A DNA stretch of 64,000 bases from Apostichopus japonicus. Lineage: Eukaryota > Echinodermata > Holothuroidea > Aspidochirotida > Stichopodidae. The notes beneath the pieces were generated by a model that searched no databases, was not told the DNA's origin, and was given only the letters and a program-made list of their open reading frames with translations. Position numbers and translations under genes: made by a program. The stretch is from NCBI RefSeq assembly GCF_037975245.1, contig NC_092564.1, positions 114,601 through 178,600 of the forward strand. The letters are read 5' to 3'. This document shows positions 45,098-59,904 of this stretch, in pieces. Every line of letters begins with the position of its first letter. Position 1 is the first letter of the stretch.

Positions 45098-48000
45098 ATG
45101 AGTACAAGTGTAGCTTGTGGGGTACAGAACTTAAATGTCATATCAACATACCTTAATGCATCTAAATGGCAGCCTAAAGTAGATGCCTTCATTGCTATGA
45201 GTAGCCAACGGTATTTTTTACAGTGCTTTATATGCTGGATAATAAATATTAACTTGTTGATACTGTACTCTGGTCATGTTGTATGAGTGCCAGGATACCT
45301 TGTGGGGTACAGACAGTTAAATTACAATTTGTCGTACTGTACTCTGGTCATGTGGTATAAGTGTCAGGATACCTTGAGGGGTACAGACAGTTCAATTACA
45401 ATTTGTCTCTCAAGAACTTAAAAAGAAGTAAATCCATCTACCTAGCAAACAATGAAAATTCTTCAATATAAATTCATCTCATTGACAGCGATAATCCATA
45501 CAGAAAAATACTTATCATTCGCATTGTAGGACCTAATATTATATGAGTACCAGTGTAGCTTGTGCGGTACAGAACTTTAATGTGATACAAATATACCTTA
45601 ATGCATCTAAGTGGAAGCCTTAAGTAGATGCCTTCATTGCTATGAGTAGTCAACAATATTTTTTAACAGTGCTTTATATACTGGATAATAAATATTAACT
45701 TGTTGATACTGTACTCTGGTCATGTGGTATGAGTGCCAGGATACCTTGTGGGGTACAGACAGTTAAATTACAATTTGTAGTACTGTACTCTGGTCATGTG
45801 GTATGAGTGCCAGGATACCTTGCGGGGTACAGACAGTTAAATTACAATTGGTCTCTCAATAACTTAATCAGAACTAAATCCATCTACCTAGCAAACAATG
45901 AAAATTCTTCAATATAAATTTAACTACTTGACAGCGATAATCTATACAGAAAAAAAATTATCATTTGCATTGTAGGACCTAATATTATATGAGTACCAGT
46001 GTAGCTTGTGGGGTACAAAACTTAAATGTGATAAAAATACACCTTAATGCATCTAAGTGGCAGCTAGAGTAGATGCCTCCATTGCTATTAGAAATCAAAA
46101 AATAACTTTGACCCTGGTTTTATACTGGAATATGAAAATTCACCTATTGATGTTATATTCTGGTCATGTTGTATGAGTGCCAGGATACCTTGTGGAGAAC
46201 AGACAGTTAAATTAAATTAAAATTTGTCTCTCAAGAACTTAACAAGAACTAAATCCTTCTACCTAGCAAAAAATATACCTTAATGCATCTATGCGGCAGC
46301 CTAAAGTAGATGCCTTCATTGCTATGAGTAACCAACAATAACTTTGACAGTGCTTTATATACTGGGTAATGAAAATTCACCTATTGATGCTGTATTCTGG
46401 TAATGTGGTATGAGTACCAGGATACCTTGTGGGGTACAGACAAGTTAAATTACAATATGTCTCTCAAGAACTTAATAAGAACTAAATCCATCTACCTAGC
46501 AAACAATGGAAATTCTTCAATATAAATTCATCTTATTGACTGCGATAATCCATACAGAAAAATACTTATCATTCGCATTGTAGGACCTAATATTATATGA
46601 GTACCAGTGTAGCTTGTGCGGTACAGAACTTTAATGTGATATAAATATACCTTAATGCATCTAAGTGGAAGCCTTAAGTAGATGCCTTCATTGCTATGAG
46701 TAGTCAACAATATTTTTTAACAGTGCTTTATATACTGGATAATAAATATTAACTTGTTGATACTGTACTCTGGTCATGTGGTATGAGTGCCAGGATACCT
46801 TGTGGGGTACAGACAGTTAAATTACAATTTGTAGTACTGTACTCTGGTCATGTGGTATGAGTGCCAGGATACCTTGCGGGGTACAGACAGTTAAATTACA
46901 ATTGGTCTCTCAATAACTTAATCAGAACTAAATCCATCTACCTAGCAAACAATGAAAATTCTTCAATATAAATTTAACTAATTGACAGCGATAATCTATA
47001 CAGAAAAAAAATTATCATTTGCATTGTAGGACCTAATATTATATGAGTACCAGTGTAGCTTGTGGGGTACAAAACTTAAATGTGATAAAAATACACCTTA
47101 ATGCATCTAAGTGGCAGCTAGAGTAGATGCCTCCATTGCTATTAGAAATCAAAAAATAACTTTGACCCTGGTTTTATACTGGAATATGAAAATTCACCTA
47201 TTGATGTTATATTCTGGTCATGTTGTATGAGTGCCAGGATACCTTGTGGAGAACAGACAGTTAAATTAAATTAAAATTTGTCTCTCAAGAACTTAACAAG
47301 AACTAAATCCTTCTACCTAGCAAAAAATATACCTTAATGCATCTATGCGGCAGCCTAAAGTAGATGCCTTCATTGCTATGAGTAACCAACAATAACTTTG
47401 ACAGTGCTTTATATACTGGGTAATGAAAATTCACCTATTGATGCTGTATTCTGGTAATGTGGTATGAGTACCAGGATACCTTGTGGGGTACAGACAAGTT
47501 AAATTACAATATGTCTCTCAAGAACTTAATAAGAACTAAATCCATCTACCTAGCAAACAATGGAAATTCTTCAATATAAATTCATCTAATTGACAGCGAT
47601 AATCTATACAAAAAAAATACTTATTATTCGCATTGTAGGACTTAAGAATATATGAGTAAAAGTGTAGCTTGTGGGGTACAGAACTTAAATGTCATATCAA
47701 CATACCTTAATGCATCTAAATGGCAGCCTAAAGTAGATGCCTTCATTGCTATGAGTAGCCAACGGTATTTTTTACAGTGCTTTATATGCTGGATAATAAA
47801 TATTAACTTGTTGATACTGTACTCTGGTCATGTTGTATGAGTGCCAGGATACCTTGTGGGGTACAGACAGTTAAATTACAATTTGTCGTACTGTACTCTG
47901 GTCATGTGGTATGAGTGTCAGGATACCTTGAGGGGTACAGACAGTTCAATTACAATTTGTCTCTCAAGAACTTAAAAAGAAGTAAATCCATCTACCTAGC

Positions 48001-51000
48001 AAACAATGAAAATTCTTCAATATAAATTCATCTCATTGACAGCGATAATCCATACAGAAAAATACTTATCATTCGCATTGTAGGACCTAATATTATATGA
48101 GTACCAGTGTAGCTTGTGCGGTACAGAACTTTAATGTGATATAAATATACCTTAATGCATCTAAGTGGAAGCCTTAAGTAGATGCCTTCATTGCTATGAG
48201 TAGTCAACAATATTTTTTAACAGTGCTTTATATACTGGATAATAAATATTAACTTGTTGATACTGTACTCTGGTCATGTGGTATGAGTGCCAGGATACCT
48301 TGTGGGGTACAGACAGTTAAATTACAATTTGTAGTACTGTACTCTGGTCATGTGGTATGAGTGCCAGGATACCTTGCGGGGTACAGACAGTTAAATTACA
48401 ATTGGTCTCTCAATAACTTAATCAGAACTAAATCCATCTACCTAGCAAACAATGAAAATTCTTCAATATAAATTTAACTAATTGACAGCGATAATCTATA
48501 CAGAAAAAAAATTATCATTTGCATTGTAGGACCTAATATTATATGAGTACCAGTGTAGCTTGTGGGGTACAAAACTTAAATGTGATAAAAATACACCTTA
48601 ATGCATCTAAGTGGCAGCTAGAGTAGATGCCTCCATTGCTATTAGAAATCAAAAAATAACTTTGACCCTGGTTTTATACTGGAATATGAAAATTCACCTA
48701 TTGATGTTATATTCTGGTCATGTTGTATGAGTGCCAGGATACCTTGTGGAGAACAGACAGTTAAATTAAATTAAAATTTGTCTCTCAAGAACTTAACAAG
48801 AACTAAATCCTTCTACCTAGCAAAAAATATACCTTAATGCATCTATGCGGCAGCCTAAAGTAGATGCCTTCATTGCTATGAGTAACCAACAATAACTTTG
48901 ACAGTGCTTTATATACTGGGTAATGAAAATTCACCTATTGATGCTGTATTCTGGTAATGTGGTATGAGTACCAGGATACCTTGTGGGGTACAGACAAGTT
49001 AAATTACAATATGTCTCTCAAGAACTTAATAAGAACTAAATCCATCTACCTAGCAAACAATGGAAATTCTTCAATATAAATTCATCTTATTGACTGCGAT
49101 AATCCATACAGAAAAATACTTATCATTCGCATTGTAGGACCTAATATTATATGAGTACCAGTGTAGCTTGTGCGGTACAGAACTTTAATGTGATATAAAT
49201 ATACCTTAATGCATCTAAGTGGAAGCCTTAAGTAGATGCCTTCATTGCTATGAGTAGTCAACAATATTTTTTAACAGTGCTTTATATACTGGATAATAAA
49301 TATTAACTTGTTGATACTGTACTCTGGTCATGTGGTATGAGTGCCAGGATACCTTGTGGGGTACAGACAGTTAAATTACAATTTGTAGTACTGTACTCTG
49401 GTCATGTGGTATGAGTGCCAGGATACCTTGCGGGGTACAGACAGTTAAATTACAATTGGTCTCTCAATAACTTAATCAGAACTAAATCCATCTACCTAGC
49501 AAACAATGAAAATTCTTCAATATAAATTTAACTAATTGACAGCGATAATCTATACAGAAAAAAAATTATCATTTGCATTGTAGGACCTAATATTATATGA
49601 GTACCAGTGTAGCTTGTGGGGTACAAAACTTAAATGTGATAAAAATACACCTTAATGCATCTAAGTGGCAGCTAGAGTAGATGCCTCCATTGCTATTAGA
49701 AATCAAAAAATAACTTTGACCCTGGTTTTATACTGGAATATGAAAATTCACCTATTGATGTTATATTCTGGTCATGTTGTATGAGTGCCAGGATACCTTG
49801 TGGAGAACAGACAGTTAAATTAAATTAAAATTTGTCTCTCAAGAACTTAACAAGAACTAAATCCTTCTACCTAGCAAAAAATATACCTTAATGCATCTAT
49901 GCGGCAGCCTAAAGTAGATGCCTTCATTGCTATGAGTAACCAACAATAACTTTGACAGTGCTTTATATACTGGGTAATGAAAATTCACCTATTGATGCTG
50001 TATTCTGGTAATGTGGTATGAGTACCAGGATACCTTGTGGGGTACAGACAAGTTAAATTACAATATGTCTCTCAAGAACTTAATAAGAACTAAATCCATC
50101 TACCTAGCAAACAATGGAAATTCTTCAATATAAATTCATCTTATTGACTGCGATAATCCATACAGAAAAATACTTATCATTCGCATTGTAGGACCTAATA
50201 TTATATGAGTACCAGTGTAGCTTGTGCGGTACAGAACTTTAATGTGATATAAATATACCTTAATGCATCTAAGTGGAAGCCTTAAGTAGATGCCTTCATT
50301 GCTATGAGTAGTCAACAATATTTTTTAACAGTGCTTTATATACTGGATAATAAATATTAACTTGTTGATACTGTACTCTGGTCATGTGGTATGAGTGCCA
50401 GGATACCTTGTGGGGTACAGACAGTTAAATTACAATTTGTAGTACTGTACTCTGGTCATGTGGTATGAGTGCCAGGATACCTTGCGGGGTACAGACAGTT
50501 AAATTACAATTGGTCTCTCAATAACTTAATCAGAACTAAATCCATCTACCTAGCAAACAATGAAAATTCTTCAATATAAATTTAACTAATTGACAGCGAT
50601 AATCTATACAGAAAAAAAATTATCATTTGCATTGTAGGACCTAATATTATATGAGTACCAGTGTAGCTTGTGGGGTACAAAACTTAAATGTGATAAAAAT
50701 ACACCTTAATGCATCTAAGTGGCAGCTAGAGTAGATGCCTCCATTGCTATTAGAAATCAAAAAATAACTTTGACCCTGGTTTTATACTGGAATATGAAAA
50801 TTCACCTATTGATGTTATATTCTGGTCATGTTGTATGAGTGCCAGGATACCTTGTGGAGAACAGACAGTTAAATTAAATTAAAATTTGTCTCTCAAGAAC
50901 TTAACAAGAACTAAATCCTTCTACCTAGCAAAAAATATACCTTAATGCATCTATGCGGCAGCCTAAAGTAGATGCCTTCATTGCTATGAGTAACCAACAA

Positions 51001-53760
51001 TAACTTTGACAGTGCTTTATATACTGGGTAATGAAAATTCACCTATTGATGCTGTATTCTGGTAATGTGGTATGAGTACCAGGATACCTTGTGGGGTACA
51101 GACAAGTTAAATTACAATATGTCTCTCAAGAACTTAATAAGAACTAAATCCATCTACCTAGCAAACAATGGAAATTCTTCAATATAAATTCATCTAATTG
51201 ACAGCGATAATCTATACAAAAAAAATACTTATTATTCGCATTGTAGGACTTAAGAATATATGAGTAAAAGTGTAGCTTGTGGGGTACAGAACTTAAATGT
51301 CATATCAACATACCTTGATGCATCTAAATGGCAGCCTAAAGTAGATGCCTTCATTGCTATGAGTAGCCAACGGTATTTTTTACAGTGCTTTATATGCTGG
51401 ATAATAAATATTAACTTGTTGATACTGTACTCTGGTCATGTTGTATGAGTGCCAGGATACCTTGTGGGGTACAGACAGTTAAATTACAATTTGTCGTACT
51501 GTACTCTGGTCATGTGGTATGAGTGTCAGGATACCTTGAGGGGTACAGACAGTTCAATTACAATTTGTCTCTCAAGAACTTAAAAAGAAGTAAATCCATC
51601 TACCTAGCAAACAATGAAAATTCTTCAATATAAATTCATCTCATTGACAGCGATAATCCATACAGAAAAATACTTATCATTCGCATTGTAGGACCTAATA
51701 TTATATGAGTACCAGTGTAGCTTGTGCGGTACAGAACTTTAATGTGATATAAATATACCTTAATGCATCTAAGTGGAAGCCTTAAGTAGATGCCTTCATT
51801 GCTATGAGTAGTCAACAATATTTTTTAACAGTGCTTTATATACTGGATAATAAATATTAACTTGTTGATACTGTACTCTGGTCATGTGGTATGAGTGCCA
51901 GGATACCTTGTGGGGTACAGACAGTTAAATTACAATTTGTAGTACTGTACTCTGGTCATGTGGTATGAGTGCCAGGATACCTTGCGGGGTACAGACAGTT
52001 AAATTACAATTGGTCTCTCAATAACTTAATCAGAACTAAATCCATCTACCTAGCAAACAATGAAAATTCTTCAATATAAATTTAACTAATTGACAGCGAT
52101 AATCTATACAGAAAAAAAATTATCATTTGCATTGTAGGACCTAATATTATATGAGTACCAGTGTAGCTTGTGGGGTACAAAACTTAAATGTGATAAAAAT
52201 ACACCTTAATGCATCTAAGTGGCAGCTAGAGTAGATGCCTCCATTGCTATTAGAAATCAAAAAATAACTTTGACCCTGGTTTTATACTGGAATATGAAAA
52301 TTCACCTATTGATGTTATATTCTGGTCATGTTGTATGAGTGCCAGGATACCTTGTGGAGAACAGACAGTTAAATTAAATTAAAATTTGTCTCTCAAGAAC
52401 TTAACAAGAACTAAATCCTTCTACCTAGCAAAAAATATACCTTAATGCATCTATGCGGCAGCCTAAAGTAGATGCCTTCATTGCTATGAGTAACCAACAA
52501 TAACTTTGACAGTGCTTTATATACTGGGTAATGAAAATTCACCTATTGATGCTGTATTCTGGTAATGTGGTATGAGTACCAGGATACCTTGTGGGGTACA
52601 GACAAGTTAAATTACAATATGTCTCTCAATAACTTAATAAGAACTAAATCCATCTACCTAGCAAACAATGGAAATTCTTCAATATAAATTCATCTTATTG
52701 ACTGCGATAATCCATACAGAAAAATACTTATCATTCGCATTGTAGGACCTAATATTATATGAGTACCAGTGTAGCTTGTGCGGTACAGAACTTTAATGTG
52801 ATATAAATATACCTTAATGCATCTAAGTGGAAGCCTTAAGTAGATGCCTTCATTGCTATGAGTAGTCAACAATATTTTTTAACAGTGCTTTATATACTGG
52901 ATAATAAATATTAACTTGTTGATACTGTACTCTGGTCATGTGGTATGAGTGCCAGGATACCTTGTGGGGTACAGACAGTTAAATTACAATTTGTAGTACT
53001 GTACTCTGGTCATGTGGTATGAGTGCCAGGATACCTTGCGGGGTACAGACAGTTAAATTACAATTGGTCTCTCAATAACTTAATCAGAACTAAATCCATC
53101 TACCTAGCAAACAATGAAAATTCTTCAATATAAATTTAACTAATTGACAGCGATAATCTATACAGAAAAAAAATTATCATTTGCATTGTAGGACCTAATA
53201 TTATATGAGTACCAGTGTAGCTTGTGGGGTACAAAACTTAAATGTGATAAAAATACACCTTAATGCATCTAAGTGGCAGCTAGAGTAGATGCCTCCATTG
53301 CTATTAGAAATCAAAAAATAACTTTGACCCTGGTTTTATACTGGAATATGAAAATTCACCTATTGATGTTATATTCTGGTCATGTTGTATGAGTGCCAGG
53401 ATACCTTGTGGAGAACAGACAGTTAAATTAAATTAAAATTTGTCTCTCAAGAACTTAACAAGAACTAAATCCTTCTACCTAGCAAAAAATATACCTTAAT
53501 GCATCTATGCGGCAGCCTAAAGTAGATGCCTTCATTGCTATGAGTAACCAACAATAACTTTGACAGTGCTTTATATACTGGGTAATGAAAATTCACCTAT
53601 TGATGCTGTATTCTGGTAATGTGGTATGAGTACCAGGATACCTTGTGGGGTACAGACAAGTTAAATTACAATATGTCTCTCAAGAACTTAATAAGAACTA
53701 AATCCATCTACCTAGCAAACAATGGAAATTCTTCAATATAAATTCATCTTATTGACTGCG
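45098..53760 (+). repeat. 1054/1500-base higher-order repeats in the middle of the array
   Basis: A diagnostic block recurs at 45474, 46528, 48028, 49082, 50136, 51636 and 52690: steps of 1054, 1500, 1054, 1054, 1500, 1054. A second block at 45098, 47652 and 51260 shows the larger periods 2554 and 3608 (2554 + 1054). Copies are almost identical. A more distant copy of the same blocks sits at 57138-57700. Confidence 0.92.
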
Positions 53761-56700
53761 ATAACCTATAAAGAAAAATACTTATCATTCGCATTGTAGG
53801 ATCTAATATTATATGAGTACCAGTGTAGCTTGTGGGGTACAGAACTTAAATGTGATATAAATATACCTTAATGCCTCTACTGTAAGTGGCAACTTAAAGG
53901 AGATGCCTTCATTGCTATGAGTAGCCTACAATAACTTTGACAGTGCTTTATATACTGGAAAATAAATATTAACTTGTTGATACTGTACTCTGGTCATGTG
54001 GTATGAGTGCTAGGATACCTTGTGGGGTACAGACAGTTAAATTACAATTACAATATATCTCTCAAGAACTTAATTAGAACTAAATCCATCTACCTAGCAA
54101 ACAATGAAAACTCTTCAATATAAATTCATCTAATTGACAGCGATAATCTATACAGAAAAAAACTTATCATTCGCATTGTAGGACCTAATATTATATGGGT
54201 ACCAGTGTAGCTTGTGGGGTACAAAACTTAAATGTCATATAAATATACCTTAAAAATAATGCATCTAAATGGCAGCCTGAAGTAGATGCCTCCATTGCTA
54301 TTAGAAGCCAAACAATAACTTTGACCCTGGTTTTACACTGGAATATGAAAATTCACCTATTGATGCTGTATTCTGGTCATGTTGTATGGGTTCCAGGATA
54401 CCTTGTGGGGTACAGACAGTTATATTAAATTAAAATTTGTCTCTCAAAAACTTAACAAGAGCTAAATCCTTCTACCTAGCCAAAAATATACCTTAATTCA
54501 TCTCTGCGGCAGTCTAAAGTAGATGCCTTCAGTGCTATGAGTAGCCAACAATATTTTTTACAGTGCTTTATATGCCGGATAATAAATATTAACTTGTTGA
54601 TACTGTACTCTGGTCATGTTGTATGAGTGCCAGGATACCTTGTGGGGTACAGACAGTTAAATTACAATTTGTCGTACTGTACTCTGGTCATGTGGTATGA
54701 GTGCCAGGATACCTTGCGAGGAACAGACAGTTAAATTACAATTGGTCTCTCAATAACTAAATCAGAACTAAATCCATCTCCTAGCAAACAATGAAAATTC
54801 TTCAATATAAATTTAACTAATTGACAGCGATAATCTATACGGAAAAATAATTATCATTTGCATTGTAGGACCTAATATTATATGAGTACCAGTGTAGCTT
54901 GTGGGGTACAAAACTTAAATGTGATAAAAATACACCTTAATGCATCTAAGTGGCAGCTAGAGTAGATGCCTCCATTGCTATTAGAAATCAAAAAATAACT
55001 TTGACCCTGGTTTTATACTGGAATATGAAAATTCACCTATTGATGTTATATTCTGGTCATGTTGTATGAGTGCCAGGATACCTTGTGGAGTACAGACAGT
55101 TAAATTACAATTTGTAGTACTGTACTCTGGTCATGTGGTATGAGTGCCAGGATACCTTGCGGGGTACAGACAGTTAAATTACAATTTGTCTTTCAAGAAC
55201 CTAAAAGAACTAAATCCATCTACCTATATAGCAAACAATGAAAATTCTTCAATATAAATTCATCTCATTGACAGCGATAATCCATACAGAAAAATAGTTA
55301 TCATTCGCATTGTAGGACCTAATATTATATGAGTACCAGTGTAGCTTGTGGGGTACAAAACTTAAATGTGATAAAAATACACCTTAATGCATCTAAGTGG
55401 CAGCCTAAAGTAGATGCCTTCATTGCTATTAGAAGCCAACAATAACTTTGACCTTGGTTTTATACTGGAATATGAAAATTCACCTATTGATACTGTATTC
55501 TGGTAATGTGGTATGAGTACCAGGATACCTTGTGGGGTACAGACATTTAAATTAAAATTTGTCTCTCAAGAACTTAACAAGAACTAAATCCTTCTACCTA
55601 GCAAACAATGGATATTCCTTGATATGAATTCATTGATTGACCGTGGTATTCTGTTCAGTAAAATTTTTATTCGCATTGTAGGACTTAAGATTATATGAGT
55701 ACCAGTGTAGCTTGTGGGGTACAGAACTTAAATGTCATATAAACATACCTTAATGCATCTAAATGGCAGCCTAAAGTAGATGCCTTCATTGCTATGAGTA
55801 GCCAACAATATATTTTACAGTGCTTTATATACTGGATAATAAATATTAACTTGTTGATACTGTACTCTGGTCATGTGGTATGAGTGCCAGGATACCTTGT
55901 GGGGTACAGACAAGTTAAATTACAATATGTCTCTCAAGAACTTAATAAGAACTAAATCCATCTACCTAGCAAACAATGGAAATTCTTCAATATAAATTCA
56001 TCTTATTGACTGCGATAACCTATAGAGAAAAATACTTATCATTCGCATTGTAGGATCTAATATTATATGAGTACCAGTGTAGCTTGTGGGGTACAGAACT
56101 TAAATGTGATATAAATATACCTTAATGCCTCTACTGTAAGTGGCAACTTAAAGGAGATGCCTTCATTGCTATGAGTAGCCTACAATAACTTTGACAGTGC
56201 TTTATATACTGGAAAATAAATATTAACTTGTTGATACTGTACTCTGGTCATTTGGTATGAGTGCTAGGATACCTTGTGGGGTACAGACAGTTAAATTACA
56301 ATTACAATATGTCTCTCAAGAACTTAATTAGAACTAAATCCATCTACCTAGCAAACAATGAAAACTCTTCAATATAAATTCATCTAATTGACAGCGATAA
56401 TCTATACAGAAAAAAACTTATCATTCGCATTGTAGGACCTAATATTATATGAGTACCAGTGTAGCTTGTGGGGTACAAAACTTAAATGTCATATAAATAT
56501 ACCTTAAAAATAATGCATCTAAATGGCAGCCTTAAGCAGATGCCTTCATTGCTATGAGTAGCCAACAATAACTTTGACAGTGCTTTATATACAGGATAAT
56601 GAAAATTCACCTATTGATGCTGTGTTCTGGTCATGTGGTATGAGTGCCAGGATACCTTGTGGGGTACAGACAGTTAAATAACAATTTGTCGTACTGTACT

Positions 56701-57779
56701 CTGGTCATGTGGTATGAGTGCCAGGATACCTTGTGGGGTACAGACAGTTAAATTAAATTAAAATTTGTCTCTCAAGAACTTAACAAGAACTAAATCCTTC
56801 TACCTAGCCAAACATATACCTTAATGCATCTAAGTGGCAGCCTAAAGTTGATGCCTTTATTGCTATGAGTAGCCAACAATAACTTTGACAGTGCTTTATA
56901 TACTGGATAATAAATATTAACTTGTTGATACTGTACTCTGGTCATGTGGTATGAGTGCCAGGTTACCTTGTGGGGTACAGACAGTTCAATTACAATATGT
57001 CTCTCAAGAACTTAATAAGAACTAAATCCATCTACCTAGCAAACAATGAAAATTCTTCAATATAAATTCATCTAATTGACAGCGATAATCTATACAAAAA
57101 AAATACTTATTATTCGCATTGTAGGACTTAAGAATATATGAGTACAAGTGTAGCTTGTGGGGTACAGAACTTAAATGTCATATCAACATACCTTAATGCA
57201 TCTAAATGGCAGCCTAAAGTAGATGCCTTCATTGCTATGAGTAGCCAACGGTATTTTTTACAGTGCTTTATATGCTGGATAATAAATATTAACTTGTTGA
57301 TACTTTACTCTGGTCATGTTGTATGAGTGCCAGGATACCTTGTGGGGTACAGACAGTTAAATTACAATTTGTCGTACTGTACTCTGGTCATGTGGTATGA
57401 GTGTCAGGATACCTTGAGGGGTACAGACAGTTCAATTACAATTTGTCTCTCAAGAACTTAAAAAGAAGTAAATCCATCTACCTAGCAAACAATGAAAATT
57501 CTTCAATATAAATTCATCTCATTGACAGCGATAATCCATACAGAAAAATACTTATCATTCGCATTGTAGGACCTAATATTATATGAGTACCAGTGTAGCT
57601 TGTGCGGTACAGAACTTTAATGTGATATAAATATACCTTAATGCATCTAAGTGGAAGCCTTAAGTAGATGCCTTCATTGCTATGAGTAGTCAACAATATT
57701 TTTTAACAGTGCTTTATATACTGGATAATAAATATTAACTTGTTGATACTGTACTCTGGTCATGTGGTATGAGTGCCAG

Positions 57780-59230
57780 GATACCTTGTGGGGTACAGAC
57801 AGTTAAATTAAATTAATATTTGTCTCTCAAGAACTTAAGAAGAACTAAATCCTTCTACCTAGCTAACAATGGATATTCCTTGATATGAATTCATTGATTG
57901 ACCATGGTATACTGTACAGTAAAATTTTTATTCGCAACGTTGGACTTAAGATTATATGAGTACCAGTTAAACTTGTGGGGTACAGAACTTTAATGTGATA
58001 TAAACATACCTTAATGCATCTAAATGGCAGCCTAGAGTAGATGCCTTCATTGCTATGAGTAGCCAACAATATTTTTTACAGTGCTTTATATACAGGATAA
58101 TGAAAATTAACTTGATACTGTACTCTGGTCATGTGGTATGAGTGTCGGGATACCTTGTGGGGTACAGACTGTGAAATTAAATTACAATTTGTCTCTCAAG
58201 AACTTAACAAGAACTTAAACTTTCGACCTAGCAGACAATGGCAGTTCCTTGATATGAATTCATCTAATTGACAGATGTAATCTGTTCAGGAAAATACTTT
58301 TTTACTCCCATTGTAGGACCTAAGATTATATGAGTTCAAGTGTAGCTTGTGGGGTACAGAACTTTAATGTAATATAAATATACCTTAATGCATCCTTGTT
58401 GCAGCCTAAAGTAGATGCCTTCATTGCTATTAGAAGATAACAATAACTTTGACCCTGGCTTTATACTGGATAATGAAAATTCACCTATTGATGCTGTATT
58501 CTGGCCATGTTTTATGAGTGCCAGGATACCTTGTGGTGTACAGAAAGTGAAATAAAACTTCAATTTGGCTCAAAAGAACTAAATCCTTCTACCTAGCAAA
58601 CAATGGAAATTTCTTGATATGAATTCATCTAATTGACAGTGGTAATCTGTACAGTAAATTTATTCTTTTCATTGTAGGACCTAAATATTATATGAGTACA
58701 AGTGTAGCTTGTGGGGTACAAAATTCAAATGTGATATAAGTATACCTTAATGCATCTAAGTTGCAGCCTAAAGTAGATGCCTTCGTTGCTATAAGATGCC
58801 AAACAATAACTTTGACCCAGGTTTTATACTGGAATATGAAAATTCACCTATTGATGCTGTATTCTGGTTATGTTGTATGAGTGCCAGGATACCTTGTGGG
58901 GTACAGAGAGTGAAATTAAATACAATTTTTCTCTAAAGAACTTAAATTTTCGACCCAGCAAACAATGGAAATTCCTTGATATGAATTCATCTAATTGATA
59001 GCGATAATCTGTACAGGAAAATACTTATTATTTGCATAATTATAGGACCTAAATATAAACCAGTGTATGGCTTGTGGGGTACAGAACTATAATGTGATAT
59101 AAGTATACCTTAATGTATCTAATAGCACCCTAAAGTAGAAACCTTCATTTACCTTGTGGGATACAGACAGTGAGATTCCATTTGTTTCTCATGACCTTAA
59201 CCTTCAACCTTGCAAACAATGCAAATATTA
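57780..59230 (+). repeat. Degenerate right edge of the satellite
   Basis: Monomers here are more diverged, with indels, changed boxes (ttgtggtgtacag, agtgtatggcttg) and shortened halves. The last recognisable fragments are accttgtgggatacagacag near 59153 and acctta..cttgcaaacaatg near 59200. Older, diverged monomers at an array edge are typical of satellites that homogenise from the centre. Confidence 0.85.
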
Positions 59231-59904
59231 CTTTGATAAATAAAGTATTAACTGGAGATGACTTCATGGGCCATTCCACGTTAGAGCCAAATTTGACAAA
59301 AAAAAATCGATCTCCTCCTCACTCGGACATGTAGCTTAAGTCAGAAAAATATTTACTTTATGCTTTGGCAATCTGCAGTTGTGTTATGACAATTGGTTTA
59401 GCTACTCTCATGCTGTATGAGATAGCATGCTTAAGTACACATCACGTAAGTTGCGCAGAGAAAAGAACAAAATTCTACTTCTTTGAAGAAACCAAGAAAT
59501 CCTGTGGAGTGTTATGGAAAAAGGGCATGTGGAGGAATAAATTCAAGGCCAACTCTGATTGAAATATGTTATATGTAGGTTTTGGCAATGATACTACGTC
59601 ATGCGTCTTGCATTGTAGAAAACAATCTAAGACCAAGTGATAGTTCACTGGAGGATGGAGGGCTTGGATACCATATTGGGGGAAATGAGCCCATTTGACA
59701 AACCTGATTGGCTTCTTCACTTTTCCGCAGCAAATCTGCCATATAATCAAAGGAAGGCTTCTGATAAATGTACAAGACCATAGTATCAACTGAAATTGTT
59801 GAATATCGAGATAGTGATAATTACACATAACAGAATGAATTGCGTATTAATTGCAACAAACCCTGCATCAAACAGCCAGATGCGTATTCCTACGTCAGGA
59901 CACT

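Larger units (their letters stand above)
33884..59230 (+). repeat. Large satellite array with higher-order structure
   Basis: About 25 kb of head-to-tail repeats, all in one orientation. The basic monomer is 366-377 bases: gtctctcaagaacttaataa, ctacctagcaaacaatg, attcgcattgtagga, gtgtagcttgtggggtacag, ataccttaatgcatctaagt, gtagatgccttcattgctat, ggatacctt. It is made of two diverged halves of about 184 bases, each beginning atgagt.cca and carrying cttgtggggtacaga. A roughly 70-base subrepeat (ctctggtcatgtggtatgag ... acagttaaattacaattt) occurs one to four times per monomer. No gene lies inside it; all short open frames are repeat artefacts. Confidence 0.97.

Noticed and set aside
34000-58563. 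Many 60-80-codon frames starting MPGYLVGY, MLTTHSNEG or MSTSVACG
   Set aside because: They recur exactly with the satellite periods on both strands and have no domain. They are repeat artefacts, not a gene family.
33884-59230. CENP-B box or telomere repeat within the satellite
   Set aside because: I saw no match to the CENP-B consensus and no TTAGGG-type runs. Centromere function therefore remains only a hypothesis.
59475-59828. 117-codon minus-strand frame as a gene
   Set aside because: No domain, no codon-usage or splice support, and it overlaps an unrelated plus-strand frame of similar quality.
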